A DNA stretch of 64,000 nt, from positions 378,847,392 through 378,911,391 of the forward strand of contig NC_081415.1 of assembly GCF_030272615.1 (NCBI RefSeq), given 5' to 3'. The notes beneath the pieces were generated by a model, which was not told where the DNA came from, made no database searches, and was given only the letters and a program-made list of their open reading frames with translations. Position 1 is the first letter of the stretch. Each line of letters opens with the position of its first letter. The position numbers were made by a program, and so were the translations under genes. Positions 1 to 9,976 of this stretch are shown here, piece by piece. This DNA is from Cryptomeria japonica. Its lineage: Eukaryota > Streptophyta > Pinopsida > Cupressales > Cupressaceae.

Positions 1-743
1 TTAAAGAAGCACATCGTAATGGAGATTCCAATGTTATGAAAAGGGAAATTGATTTAGCATATGGTTTAAGAGATAAATAGGTACGTATAAATTTATTAAT
101 CACCCATATGTTTATCAGCTCACAATGCAATAAATTTTACATGTTTGACATATCGCAGGTCAAACACCACAACGCTATGTGCTGCAATGGTCATAAATTT
201 CGCATAAAAAAGTTGGATGACACGAAGAAAACTTGTGATTCTGGCATCACTACAGTCTTTGAGGTGACAAATATTTCATCGAGAAATGACATTCATCCTC
301 AACAGTCTCAAAATCGATACTATGGCATTTTGGATGATATACTTGAGTGTGACTTTAATTCCTTCAAATTAGTTTTGTTCGTCGTCAAATGGTACAGGCT
401 ACGATTTAATAAAAATGATCCTAATAGAATTGTTATTGAACATGATAATGGTTTTATAATGCTAAATAGAAGGTCATTTGAACCAGTTGGGGATGAGCCC
501 TATGTTCTTCCAAGCCAATGTGAGCAAGTATTTTACTCTGAGGTTCCACATAAATCGGGTTGGTCATTTGTTGTTAGACATGATTCAAGAGGAAGGCTGA
601 TAAAGTATAATGTGATGGAAGAAGAAGATACCAAAGAAGAAGATACCGAAGAAGTAGAAGATGAAGTGGATGATGATCATGATCTACAATTTCACAATGA
701 CAACGAAGAAGAAGAAGAAGAAGAAGAAGAAGATGATGATGAC

Positions 744-781
<38 letters not shown>

Positions 782-873
782 CGGTGATGGTGATGATGGT
801 GATGATGATGGCGAAGACATTGATGATGATGATGACGATGACGACGACGACGATGATGATGATGATGATGATA

Positions 874-923
<50 letters not shown>

Positions 924-995
924 AATGATGATGATGATGATGGTGATGATGACCTTGATGTTCATGATGATGAGGAATCATTCATTCTGTTTTGA
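1..995 (+). pseudogene. CACTA (En/Spm-type) transposase, 3' part with DUF4216-like domain and poly-Asp tail
   Basis: This is the C-terminal part of a TNP2-type CACTA transposase, cut by the window start. A short exon (3-80) reads EAHRNGDSNVMKREIDLAYG and ends at a donor AG|GTACGT; the intron is 81-158 (acceptor TCGCAG) and the last exon is 159-995. The last exon has the DUF4216 signature: a start resembling VKHHNAMCCNGHKF, then YYGILDDILECDF and LFVVKWYRLRF, then PFVLPSQ-like text (YVLPSQCEQVFYSE). In-frame TAG at 78-80, exactly at the donor, suggests CAG decay. After about residue 165 the protein becomes Glu- then Asp-rich, encoded by a GAA/GAT trinucleotide run. The catalytic DDE part lies outside the window. 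The downstream CACTA gene continues beyond element A at 14200. The family is well supported; function is unlikely. Confidence 0.8.
615..975 (+). repeat. GAA/GAT trinucleotide repeat (poly-Glu/poly-Asp coding)
   Basis: There is a GAAGAA run to about 731, then nearly pure GAT/GAC to about 960, interrupted by GGT and AAT. The repeat keeps the transposase frame open to its TGA at 993-995. The other frames give artefactual poly-Met, poly-His and poly-Ile ORFs. Confidence 0.95.
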
Positions 996-1171
996 ATTCT
1001 AATGCCATTACATAATTAATTCATGATGTACCTTTTAATATGGAGATGGAGATAGAGGGTGTGACTATTTATGTGACAATTTTTAAACTATGTTTATTTA
1101 TGGAAATTGGATTGTTTATTAGCTATGTGACTATTTATGTGACCATTTAGTTGAGGATCCTACATAGTCTA

Positions 1172-1240
1172 TGTTGGAACCCTAAAATTTGCAATTTTTA
1201 GAAATCCAAATTCCAAGACAAGGAGTAAGAAAAATTCTAA

Positions 1241-1284
<44 letters not shown>

Positions 1285-2453
1285 AATAGGTACAAGTAAT
1301 ATATTTTATATTTGTTGCACAATATGAAACCATAACATAAACACAATAATGGGCATAAAAAATGGAGTGTGAAGCACCAAAAGGGGTATTTACATCATTT
1401 AAAGACCATTTATCCATTATATACCCATAAAATAGCCTTAAAATACCTCTAATATGCCTAAACAACTTGTAAAGTGACAATTAATTACATAAACTAAGGC
1501 AATTTCGGGATTTGGAATTATTTTTATTTAAAAGGGGGGTATCTTTTCACCCAAAGGGGTATGAAAACCATTCAAACACATATATATGTGTGATGTAAAA
1601 TGTAAAAAGAAAAAGAGAGAAGAGAGAAGAGGTGGAGGCAATTTTGTACTTTAAAACTTTTTATCAAAAATAACCAGTTGCATTTTCTTTCTCATATGTG
1701 TTGAGAGTTAACATATTTTTAGAAGGTAGTTGCTTATGATATTATCTAAAAGTGGATAAGGTTATTCGTGTTCTTCCAGTAAAATTCTGTGTTTCATATT
1801 GTAGATTTGGATCAAAAAGATTTATGCGTGAATTGTAATTGTTCCTTGTATTTCTTCCTTGGATGGTCTCTTAAAAGTTAGGGTTAGATCCATTCAAGCA
1901 GTTTACAATATAGACATTGAAGTAGAGCTCATAAGAAACAGTAACTGACAAACTCGTCGAGAGGTGGTGGATTTAAAAACTGTCTCATAAGTTTACACAA
2001 TAAGTCCTAAAGAAATATAAGACTCTGTAGCCCAAATAAGAGGAAAGGCACTGATCATTTGTAAACAAACCCTTTAACCATACCAGTTACCCTTTACTTT
2101 TAAGCATTAGGATTAGTAGAGTAGGTATAGTAGGTAATTTAGCCAAAGTGTAACATATATACTTTTGTAAGATACATAGATCAATACACACATCTGAAGT
2201 CAGTTTGTTTAAGAAACTTATGTCATACTAAGACTAGGAGACATCAGATTAAGACACTAAATCTGCTATAAAAAGCATTAGTTGAAGGAACAACTAGTGA
2301 GTAGGTATACCCACCTAGGTCCTGCAGAGCCTAAAGTGAGAGAGTTAGTAACCAAATAGGTTCACTCTATAAGTTGGCCAAGTCAATTGGAAGGTTTGAG
2401 CATAGGAGGCATTTCCTTAGAACCTATCCAATCTGTTGATTTGAGACCCAACA
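1172..2453 (+). repeat. Element A 5' LTR, short form without ORF3 (1,282 bp)
   Basis: It starts TGTTGGAACCC right after TSD GTCTA and ends GACCCAACA two bases before the PBS. About 1680-2453 aligns with the end of the 3' LTR (about 13320-14039), and the last 220 bp are nearly identical. The first 400 bp or so has no counterpart in the 3' LTR beyond the first seven bases. It contains an (AT)n run at 1240-1281 and a CACATATATATGTG palindrome near 1579, at the position of CTCATATATATATGAG in the other LTRs; this may be the core promoter (inference). Confidence 0.85.
1240..1281. repeat. (AT)n microsatellite
   Basis: This is 42 bp of alternating A and T with one C interruption, inside the short 5' LTR of element A. 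Confidence 0.95.
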
Positions 2454-2456
2454 GAT

Positions 2457-2474
2457 TGGCGACTCTGCTGGGGA
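2457..2474 (+). other. Primer-binding site of element A (tRNA-Arg type)
   Basis: TGGCGACTCTGCTGGGGA starts three bases after the 5' LTR end. Its complement ends in GAGTCGCCA, as expected of a plant tRNA-Arg 3' end whose acceptor begins GACTC. Element B has the same site with one change. The assignment to Arg is from memory of plant tRNA ends. Confidence 0.8.
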
Positions 2475-2569
2475 AAATCATTAAGACTCTGTTGCGGGAT
2501 AGAACTCAGAAGAAAGAAATAATTTATGTCCTCTAAGAAAGAGATGGCGACTCTGAATTAAAAATATCA

Positions 2570-4570
2570 ATGCACGGAACGAGATCAGTCATGAAAGGAC
2601 AATCTTTATCCCAGTTAGACTTCTCTCAACGGAAGAACAAAAACAAAGAATCCATGAATGAATCCATGAGAGAACGGTACAGTCAGTATAAATATGAAGG
2701 CAACCAACATTCACCTTTAAGAGAACAAGATGGAGCAACTACTTCAAGCCCAGTGAATGACGATTTGGTTGCAGCATATAAAGCTCAGAAGGGGCGATGC
2801 CAAATTCCCCCTGGTTTTGAAAGTCACGAAGCATGGTCCAGACAAAACACACCGCTTTCATCAGGATCAGGTATGGCGGATCTTGCAGACAGATTTACAG
2901 ATTTAACTAGACAAATGATGGAGGCAGCTACTGAGATGAGAGATTCAGGAAGCACTCAGGAATGTCTGGAACTGTGTGCTAAATTAGGCATAAATGTTGG
3001 TGAGGATGACTTTAATAAAGATGTAAACAACTACAAGAAAAAATATGCTCAGGGAGTGGGTAAAACAAAGAGTAATGATTTTAAGGCTTATGAGAATCCC
3101 CTGTTTGGTAACAAAAGGGATGATCATGTGCAATCAAGTGCACCACCAGTCCAGCCAAATTCACATACAAACTTCACTACTCATAATCAGTACCCACCTC
3201 CTGGTCAATTTCATAACCAACATCCACCCCCTAATCAGTTTCAATATCAACACCAGAATCAATACCCTCTTCCTTATCAAAATCAAATACCCTTATATGG
3301 TAATATGAACCAAAACTTTGGGAATCCTCATGGAGGGCATGGACTAATAAATATGGAACAAATGAGGCAGTTTGATTTTTCAGGAATGATGGTGTACCCA
3401 TATCCTATCCCAAATGAAATCAGGACAGCAATACCAAGATTCATAGGAAGTAATGCAGTTTCAGGTGAGGCTCATTGTAAAGCCTTTGATGCAGTAATTG
3501 AGGATTTTGGGTTACCATATGAAAATGTCAAGATCAGGTTGCTTATGCAATCATTAATAGAAGATGCAAGAGATTGGTTCAGGACGTTGCCTGATGCATC
3601 CATTAGAGATCTTGTAGGATTCAAAGATTTGTTCCTTGAGCAGTATGGAGACCATAATAGCCCTGAGTTTGCTTTGCATGAGATCATTAGCATAAAAAAG
3701 GAACAAAATGAATCAGTGATAGATTTTAACAAAAGATTTAACAGGGTTCTAAACAGGATCCCCAATAGGATGAAACCAGTACCTGAGGTGAGCATTCTAT
3801 ATTACATCAATGCTTATGACAGTAAAACAAACTATGAGCTAAGAACCAGAAATCCTAGAGACCTCCGGGATGTTATGAAAGGTGCCATCATTATAGAAAA
3901 CAACAGAAAGGCTGCTGGTAAAGTAGGAAAAAGAGAGGATGCAAGGTTGTACAATCCCAAAGCACCCAAGGCTAATAGAGATGAAGATAAGCTTGACAAA
4001 GTTTTGAGCGCCCTAAAAGATTTATCTGTAAGGGTAAACAAAATAGAGAAACAACAATACTACCGTCCTGAGAGACCCAGATTGCATGACATGCCCTATA
4101 ACACTACATGGAAGGATGGAAAACCAGTAGACAGAAACCATAGAGATAATCAGCAAATTACAGATCCTTTGAAAAGAACAGTAAACTATACTCAAGATGA
4201 TGACATGTGGTGTTATGCTTGCAATATGCCACATGCTCCTTCTTTGTGCGCAATAGCAAAAGGATTGCAGGAGGAAGAGGATGGTTATAAAGAACATATG
4301 GATGACCCAACTGTTAACATGATATCCTTTGCCCAAGAAGGAAGATCAGATTCCATGAACATTGATCAATGCTCTGTGTTACCTGTGACCACCAGCAAAA
4401 ATGAAAGTGTTAAGCTCAGAATCCCTACTGAAGAAGAAAAAAGAAGAATTATAGCTTATGCCGTTGCACAAGCAAAAAGGACTTATGATTTAAGGAATAG
4501 GGTGGTGAATCCAGAGCAAGGTAAACCTACTAGTCTTTTTATGAAAGAAACTGATGAGACACTCAAGTGA
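2570..4570 (+). pseudogene. gag: Element A gag (capsid/nucleocapsid part of gag-pol)
   Basis: The first ATG after the PBS gives MHGTRSVMKG, and element B has the same start. The N-terminal 100 residues are hydrophilic, followed by DRFTDLTRQMMEAATEM, then a Gln/Pro/Asn-rich linker at about residues 190-260. A retrotransposon-gag-like core follows at about 285-450 (DARDWFRTLPDASI, FKDLFLEQYGD, NESVIDFNKRFNRVLNRIP). Near residue 550 is a compact CX2CX3HX4C knuckle (WCYACNMPHAPSLC), a variant of the retroviral CCHC spacing. The TGA at 4568 replaces a CAA that is intact in element B, so it is a mutation and not a gag/pol boundary; the frame continues into protease. Confidence 0.85.
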
Positions 4571-5356
4571 ATAAACAAAGGAGCTAAGACTAAGGAGGTT
4601 GTACCAAAGAATAATAAGAAGGGTCCTGATGTTCAAAAGGAAGAAACAGTAAAACTTCCTTCAGCACAACACTCTACTTCATTTGATATTTCAACTGCAT
4701 TAACGCAATTAAAAGTTTCTGTCCCATTGATGGAAATAATGAGGTTTCCTGAGTATAGAGAAAAAACTTTGGAGATAATTTCAGGTATCCAGGAAGAGAA
4801 GGTAAACGAACAGAAACAAACAGGTGACAGTAATGAACAGATGGCCCCAGTTATATATTTAGGGTCCACTATAACCAAGAACCCAACACAGGTAGACCCA
4901 TTTTATCTCACTTTGGTGATAAACAACAAGAAAATAAGGAATTGTATGATCGATTCAGGAGCAGCTATAAATGTCATGCCTATTGGGGTAATGAAAGAAC
5001 TTGGATTGGAAGTTGATACTACCTTTGAGAAATGCTATGCCATGGACAACAGATCGGTCCCAGTGGTTAGTGTTATGAAAGATGCAGAGTTCAGATTAGC
5101 AGCCTGTCCAGAAGCATCGTATAAAACAGATATTACAGTGGTAGATGTTCCCCCAAACTATGGAATGTTGTTGTCTAGGCAGTGGTCAAATATGATTGGT
5201 GGATATGTGCAGCTGGATTTGTCATATGCTACGATTCCAATCAATAGACAAGAAGTGAAAATTGACAGAGAACCCCTGTCCACATATATCATAGAAGACA
5301 TGGAAGAAATAGTGAATCAAATATGTTTTTTACAAACTGGTATGGACAACTTCTGA
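4571..5356 (+). pseudogene. pro: Element A aspartic protease region
   Basis: Same frame as gag. About 4940-5330 encodes a retropepsin-like domain: the active-site segment CMIDSGAAINVMPIG has the D-S-G triad near polyprotein residue 795, followed by DITVVDVPPNYGMLLSRQW, the ILGR-like C-terminal part. Upstream residues APVIYLGSTITKNPTQ lead into the domain. The TGA at 5354 replaces CAA in element B. The protease is followed directly by an RNase H-like domain and not by reverse transcriptase, which is unusual. Confidence 0.8.
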
Positions 5357-6256
5357 GTACAGTTAACAAAACCTGAATTTAAAGAGTGGATCCCTATTGA
5401 GTCATGTCTAACTGAAAAGGATGATCAAATATGGAAAATGTTCTTTGATGGGTCTTGTAGCAAGGAAGGAAGTGGGGCCGGAATCCTATTCATTTCACCC
5501 ACAGGGGAAACTTATAAATATTCTTTCAAGTTGTTATTTGAATGCACTAATAACATTGCCAAATATGAAGCTCTACTCACTAGTCTTAACATAGCAGTCA
5601 AACATGGAATAAAATTGTTAAGTGTCTTTGGTGATTCAGAATTGATAGTTTCACAGGTGAAAGAAAAGTATGCCTCAAGACACCTAAGACTGAAACAATA
5701 CAGGAATGCCGTTTGGGATACTATGGAGCTTTTTGATGCTTTTCAGATAAATTGGATAGACAGGTCGAAGAACATCATGGCAGATTTTTTAGCAAACATT
5801 GCATTAAAAGACAATGATATAACGCTAACTGGGATATCTGAAGTAGAGATGAAAGTAAGACCATCTGTTCCTGACAACTTGTATAATTGGCAAGTGTTTC
5901 AAGATGATGCAGATCTGCTGAACTTCTTACAGTGTATTGATCATTATCAGGCTCAAGCTATAAATTTTAATGACTTTGTGGAAAAAACTGAAGGTAAGGA
6001 AACTTTATTTGGACATGAAATTATACAACTAAAGTCAAATAAATTGCCAAGAGGCCTAGTAGCATTAGAAAGAACTTTTAATGCTCAAGATGTGATTGAA
6101 ACCAAAGGGTCAGCTGTTAAAGAGAGTGATATTGAACAAATCAACCTAGGGAATGAAGGAGCCCCTAGAAATGTTTTTATTGGAAAAAAATTAACTCCTG
6201 CTATGAGGCAACAATTGATAATGTTGCTAAAAAGATACAAACATGTGTTTGCATAG
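5357..6256 (+). pseudogene. Element A additional RNase H (aRNH type) located before reverse transcriptase
   Basis: At 5430-5840 the sequence WKMFFDGSCSKEGSGAGILF, then ECTNNIAKYEALLTSLNIA, FGDSELIVSQV and IDRSKNIMADFLANIALK is a complete RNase H fold of the second type found in Tat/Ogre elements. The catalytic residues D (FDGS), E (KYEAL), D (GDSEL) and D (ADFLA) are present. The rest of the piece is the lead-in to RT: RNVFIGKKLTPAMRQQL and RYKHVFA, then TAG at 6254 where element B has TGG (FAWSYEDL). In element C of this window the equivalent domain lies after RT and RNase H, so the order here is permuted. Confidence 0.82.
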
Positions 6257-7468
6257 TCTTATGAAGATCTCAAAGCTTACGGGGAAGATCTCTTTCAACA
6301 TGAGATACCACTTAAACCAGAAGCTAAACCATTCAGACAAAAGCAAAGACCTATTAATCCAACATTGTTACCAAAAATGAGGGAAGAGATTATAAAGATG
6401 AAAGATGCGGGAATAATTGAACCATGCAGATATTCCACATGGGTTTCTAACTTGGTACCAGTCAGGAAGAAAAATGGGGATATTAGATTATGTGTAGACT
6501 TTAGGAATTTAAACATATCATCTCTAAAGGATAACTATCCATTGCCAAATATGGATAACATGCTGCAGAAGGTAACAGGGTGTGAGTTGCTGTCTATGAT
6601 GGATGGATTTTCAGGTTACAATCAGGTGAAAGTTAGAGAAACTAAAAAATATAAGACAGCCTTCACAACTCCATGGGGCACTTATGTCTATGCACGAATG
6701 CCATTTGGATTGACCAATGCTGGAGCTACTTTTCAAAGGGCAATGGATTTGGCTTTTGCAGAGTTGATTGATGTAATCATGGTAGTATACCAAGACGATC
6801 TGACTGCATTCTCAAAGAAAGCTGATGATCATTGTGAACACCTTGAAAACATATTTAAAAGGGCCTTAGAATATGGGATTTCCTTGAATCCTAAAAAATG
6901 CCACTTTGGTGTTGAAGAGGGAAAATTACTTGGACACATAGTATCCAAGGAGGGAGTAAGAATTGACCCTGAAAGGGTAGCAGCTATTAATGAGGTTCCC
7001 ATCCCCCAAACTATCAAAGCCATTCAATCATTCTTGGGACAAATTAATTTTGTGAGAAGATTTATTTTGAATTTTGCAGACATAGTAAAACCTATAGTAA
7101 GGATGTTAAAAAAAGAGGCCCAGATAGATTGGACCGAAGAAGCAATTGATTCCTTTGTGGCAATCAAAAGGGCAATTTTCGAGGCACCAATATTAATTTC
7201 CCCAGATTTTGGTAAACCTTTTATAATATTCTCATTCGCCTCTTGTCACACTATAGCAGCAGTGTTGTTACAGAAAAATTTAGAAGGGTATGAGCAGCCC
7301 ATCGCATATTTTAGCAAGTCTTTGAGCCCTTCAGAAGTAAAATATGAACTGAATGAAAAGCAAGCTTATGCTTTGGTCAAAGCAGTGAAACAATTTAGAC
7401 CATACTTAGTAGGGGCTGAAGTTATAGCTTATGTCCCCAATGCAGCAGTAAAAGATATCTTCAGATAG
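6257..7468 (+). pseudogene. pol: Element A reverse transcriptase plus degenerate gypsy RNase H
   Basis: The RT blocks are in order: STWVSNLVPVRKKNGDIRLC, VDFRNLN, DNYPLPNMDNML, MMDGFSGYNQV, ARMPFGLTNAGATFQ, the catalytic VYQDDLTAFSK near polyprotein residue 1406, and LNPKKCHFGVEEGKLLGHIV. YQDD is a rarer form of the YxDD box. The tether and RNase H-like segment follows (FIIFSFASCHTIAAVLLQ, EQPIAYFSKSLSPSEVKYEL), but the first catalytic Asp, normally in a TDAS-like box, is Phe (FSFAS). This copy therefore looks non-catalytic, and element B has the same change. TAG at 7466 replaces CAA in B. Confidence 0.9.
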
Positions 7469-8911
7469 ACTGAGGTCACGGGCAAAAGATGTAAATGGAT
7501 CAATCAGATACAAGAATTTAACATTGAGCTCAAAATTTCACAGGTTATCAAAGGACAAGGGTTGGCCAAACTCATGATAGGAACTGAAATTGAGGAATCT
7601 GGTGTGAATCAGGCTGGATGAGAAGAAGCCAACTTCAGTATTGAGAGAACAGCATGGTACACTGATATCATATACTACCTTAAGCACCTGAAATGTCCAG
7701 ATGGTATGACTGATAATCAAAAGAGAGCTTTGAAGTTAAAATCAGCAAGATATGTAATTATCAATGGAGACTTATATTGGAAAAATAAAGATGGGATATT
7801 ATTATTATGTCTAGACAACTGCCAGGCAGACAAGGTTCTTCATGAAATGCATGATGGGGTTTGTGGTGGTCATTTCTCGGCCAAGACTACAGCACATAAA
7901 ATATTGAGAGCTGGATATTATTGGCCATGTGTCTTCAATGATTCTTATAGATATGTCAGAAAGTGTGAAGCTTGTCAAAAGTTTTCAAACAAAACAAAGT
8001 ATCAAGGATCACTCCCATTGAGACCAATGTTGGCTGAGGAACCATTTCAACAATGGGGAATAGACTTTATAGGGGAAATATCAGAAAAATCCAGTGGAGG
8101 ACACAGATGGATATTGGTCGCTACAGACTATTTTACCAAATGGGTGGAGGCAATACCCACCAAACAGGCCACTAGCAAAGTGGTGATAAAATTCTTAATG
8201 GAGAACATTATTTCTAGATTCGGTGTCCCTGCAAGGATCATCTCAGACAATGGCATGTCCTTTAGATCAGAAGAATTCAACACTTTTTGTGGAGAATATG
8301 GCATTAAGATATCACATTCTTCTCCCTACCACCCTCAAGGGAATGGACAAGCTGAATCTAGCAACAAGAATATCCTAAAGATCATTAAAAAGATGTTGGG
8401 ACAGAATAAAAAAGCATGGGATTCAAAGTTGAATCTTGCACTGTGGGCAGATAGGATAACTATGAAGAAATCTACAGGAAAGTCTCCATTTGAATTGGTT
8501 TATGGCAAAAGGGCCAGACTACCTTTGGATAATCTCTTGCCTGTATATAGATTCATGATTCAAGAAGAGATAGATGTTGAAGATCCATCACAAGAAAGGA
8601 TAATGCAGTTAGTAGAACTTGATGAAGTTAGGGCAGAAGCTCAAAAGCAGAATGTCAGGATTCAAAATCAAATGAAGAAGTTATATGACAAGAGGACATC
8701 AAATAGAAAATTTTGTGTAGGTGATTGGGTTTTAATGTGGAATGCCAGGAGTCAAGACAAAGGCAAGCATGGTAAATTTGAAGCCTTATGGATCGGGCCA
8801 TATGTGATCATAGATAAAAAAGGGGAGGATTCTTATTTGCTTCAAAATGCAACAGGGGAGGTCCAAGAATTGCCAGTACATGGGCAATTCTTAAAGAACT
8901 TCTTTTTCTGA
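7469..8911 (+). pseudogene. int: Element A integrase
   Basis: It follows RT in the same frame. TGA at 7619 breaks the linker (TTA in B). The zinc-binding HHCC module is HEMHDGVCGGHF ... YVRKCEACQKF. The core has D in QWGIDFIGEI, D in ISDNGMSFRSEEF and E in GNGQAESSNKN, so the DDE triad is present. A GPY/F-type C-terminal module (EALWIGPYVI) ends the protein at LPVHGQFLKNFFF, stop 8909-8911. There is no chromodomain. It is followed by a 131-bp spacer and the 3' LTR. Confidence 0.9.
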
Positions 8912-9042
8912 ACATACTATATCACATGTACAGTAGATTAGGATCCATTTCCATTGTAAATACCATCATATATCTGCGCTAACCAGAGATTCTGAATTCT
9001 TGAAGACGTATTCAATATGCCTCCATCCTCAGTCAAAGCCGC
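8912..9042 (+). other. Spacer between pol and 3' LTR of element A, without an evident polypurine tract
   Basis: The 131 bp here align with 57511-57650 of element B (GTACAGTAGATTAGGATCCA and GCTAACCAGAGATTCT are shared). The bases directly before the LTR are CAGTCAAAGCCGC, and TTAGTTAGAGCCAC in B. Neither is a clear purine tract, although plus-strand priming should start there. Confidence 0.6.
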
Positions 9043-9159
9043 TGTTGGACACTATATTTGAAAATAAAAAATATATATAAAAAAATGTATATTTCCATAG
9101 GCGTAAAGACTAAAAGATGTTTCGGCCAGCAACTTGTATCAAGCACTCCGAAAGAAGTT

Positions 9160-9681
9160 TCATCGAAAGAGTATTTTCATCGAAATAAAGTATATAAAGT
9201 GCCAAGCAAAAATACTTCAGCAAAAAGTCACCTTCGATGGATACAGAAAACCACTCATCGATACTCCAAGTTTCATCGAAAAATGAAAAACAAAAGGCAA
9301 AAAGGTAAAAAGTGATTTCGAAGGAATATAACTACCGAAGAAACTCATAAAGCATTCATCGAAATGCAAGATCTCATCGATGACATGATGTCGAACAAAA
9401 GCAAAAGTGTTTCATCGATAAAGGAGGATATCGATGGAAAAGGACTGTCGATGAACATACATGAGCCTTCACCGAAGAAAGGAACTCATCGAAAGAATGA
9501 TTTCGATGAAACTTGCGAGTGACCTATCGAAAAAGAGGTCTATCGATGAAAGAATGATTTCGATGAGTCTTGAAGTTGGCTTCTTGACATGGGCTATTCA
9601 CCGAAAGAATAGTATCAAAGAGAATGGGCTTTCGATGGAAGATTTAAACACTCAAGCGAAGACAAGGGTTTCATCGATAAC
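9160..9681. promoter_or_regulatory. Array of about 20 TCATCGA/TTCGATGA motifs upstream of ORF3 (element A)
   Basis: The words TTTCATCGAAA, CTCATCGATA, TTTCGATGA and close variants recur about every 25-30 bp in both orientations. The array sits in U3 between the LTR start and the ORF3 start. The same array is in both LTRs of element B. It could be a transcription-factor binding array for ORF3 or for the element; the role is inferred. Confidence 0.5.
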
Positions 9682-9976
9682 TTGAAATACGATCACTTTG
9701 GTCGAACTGTACTTCCCGTGAAAGAGTTAAAGGCCCAAGTGAAGAATGTCACATCTACAATTAAGTTTAAACACTTGAGTAGCTGTTGTAGACGCAGAAC
9801 ATTAACTGTGCACAAGTTGCCCATACGATTACAGTTGAACTGATTGAATTTTCATAAGAACCAAATCAATGCTAAAAGACTGAAAATTGCGAAGAACTTG
9901 CGGAAACTTGTGAACGACAGTCAGAAGAGCTGGACATTTCTCCAAGTAAGTGTTGTCTCTCATATTTGCTATAATC

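Noticed and set aside
574-1002. Poly-His, poly-Met and poly-Ile ORFs over the GAT repeat
   Set aside because: They are other-frame readings of the trinucleotide repeat; only the Asp frame joins a real protein domain.
4568-4570. TGA as a programmed gag/pol readthrough stop in element A
   Set aside because: Element B has CAA at this codon and the frame is continuous, so it is a private mutation.
9058-9685. Small ORFs in the TCATCGA array
   Set aside because: They are not open in all LTR copies and are made of the repeated motif.
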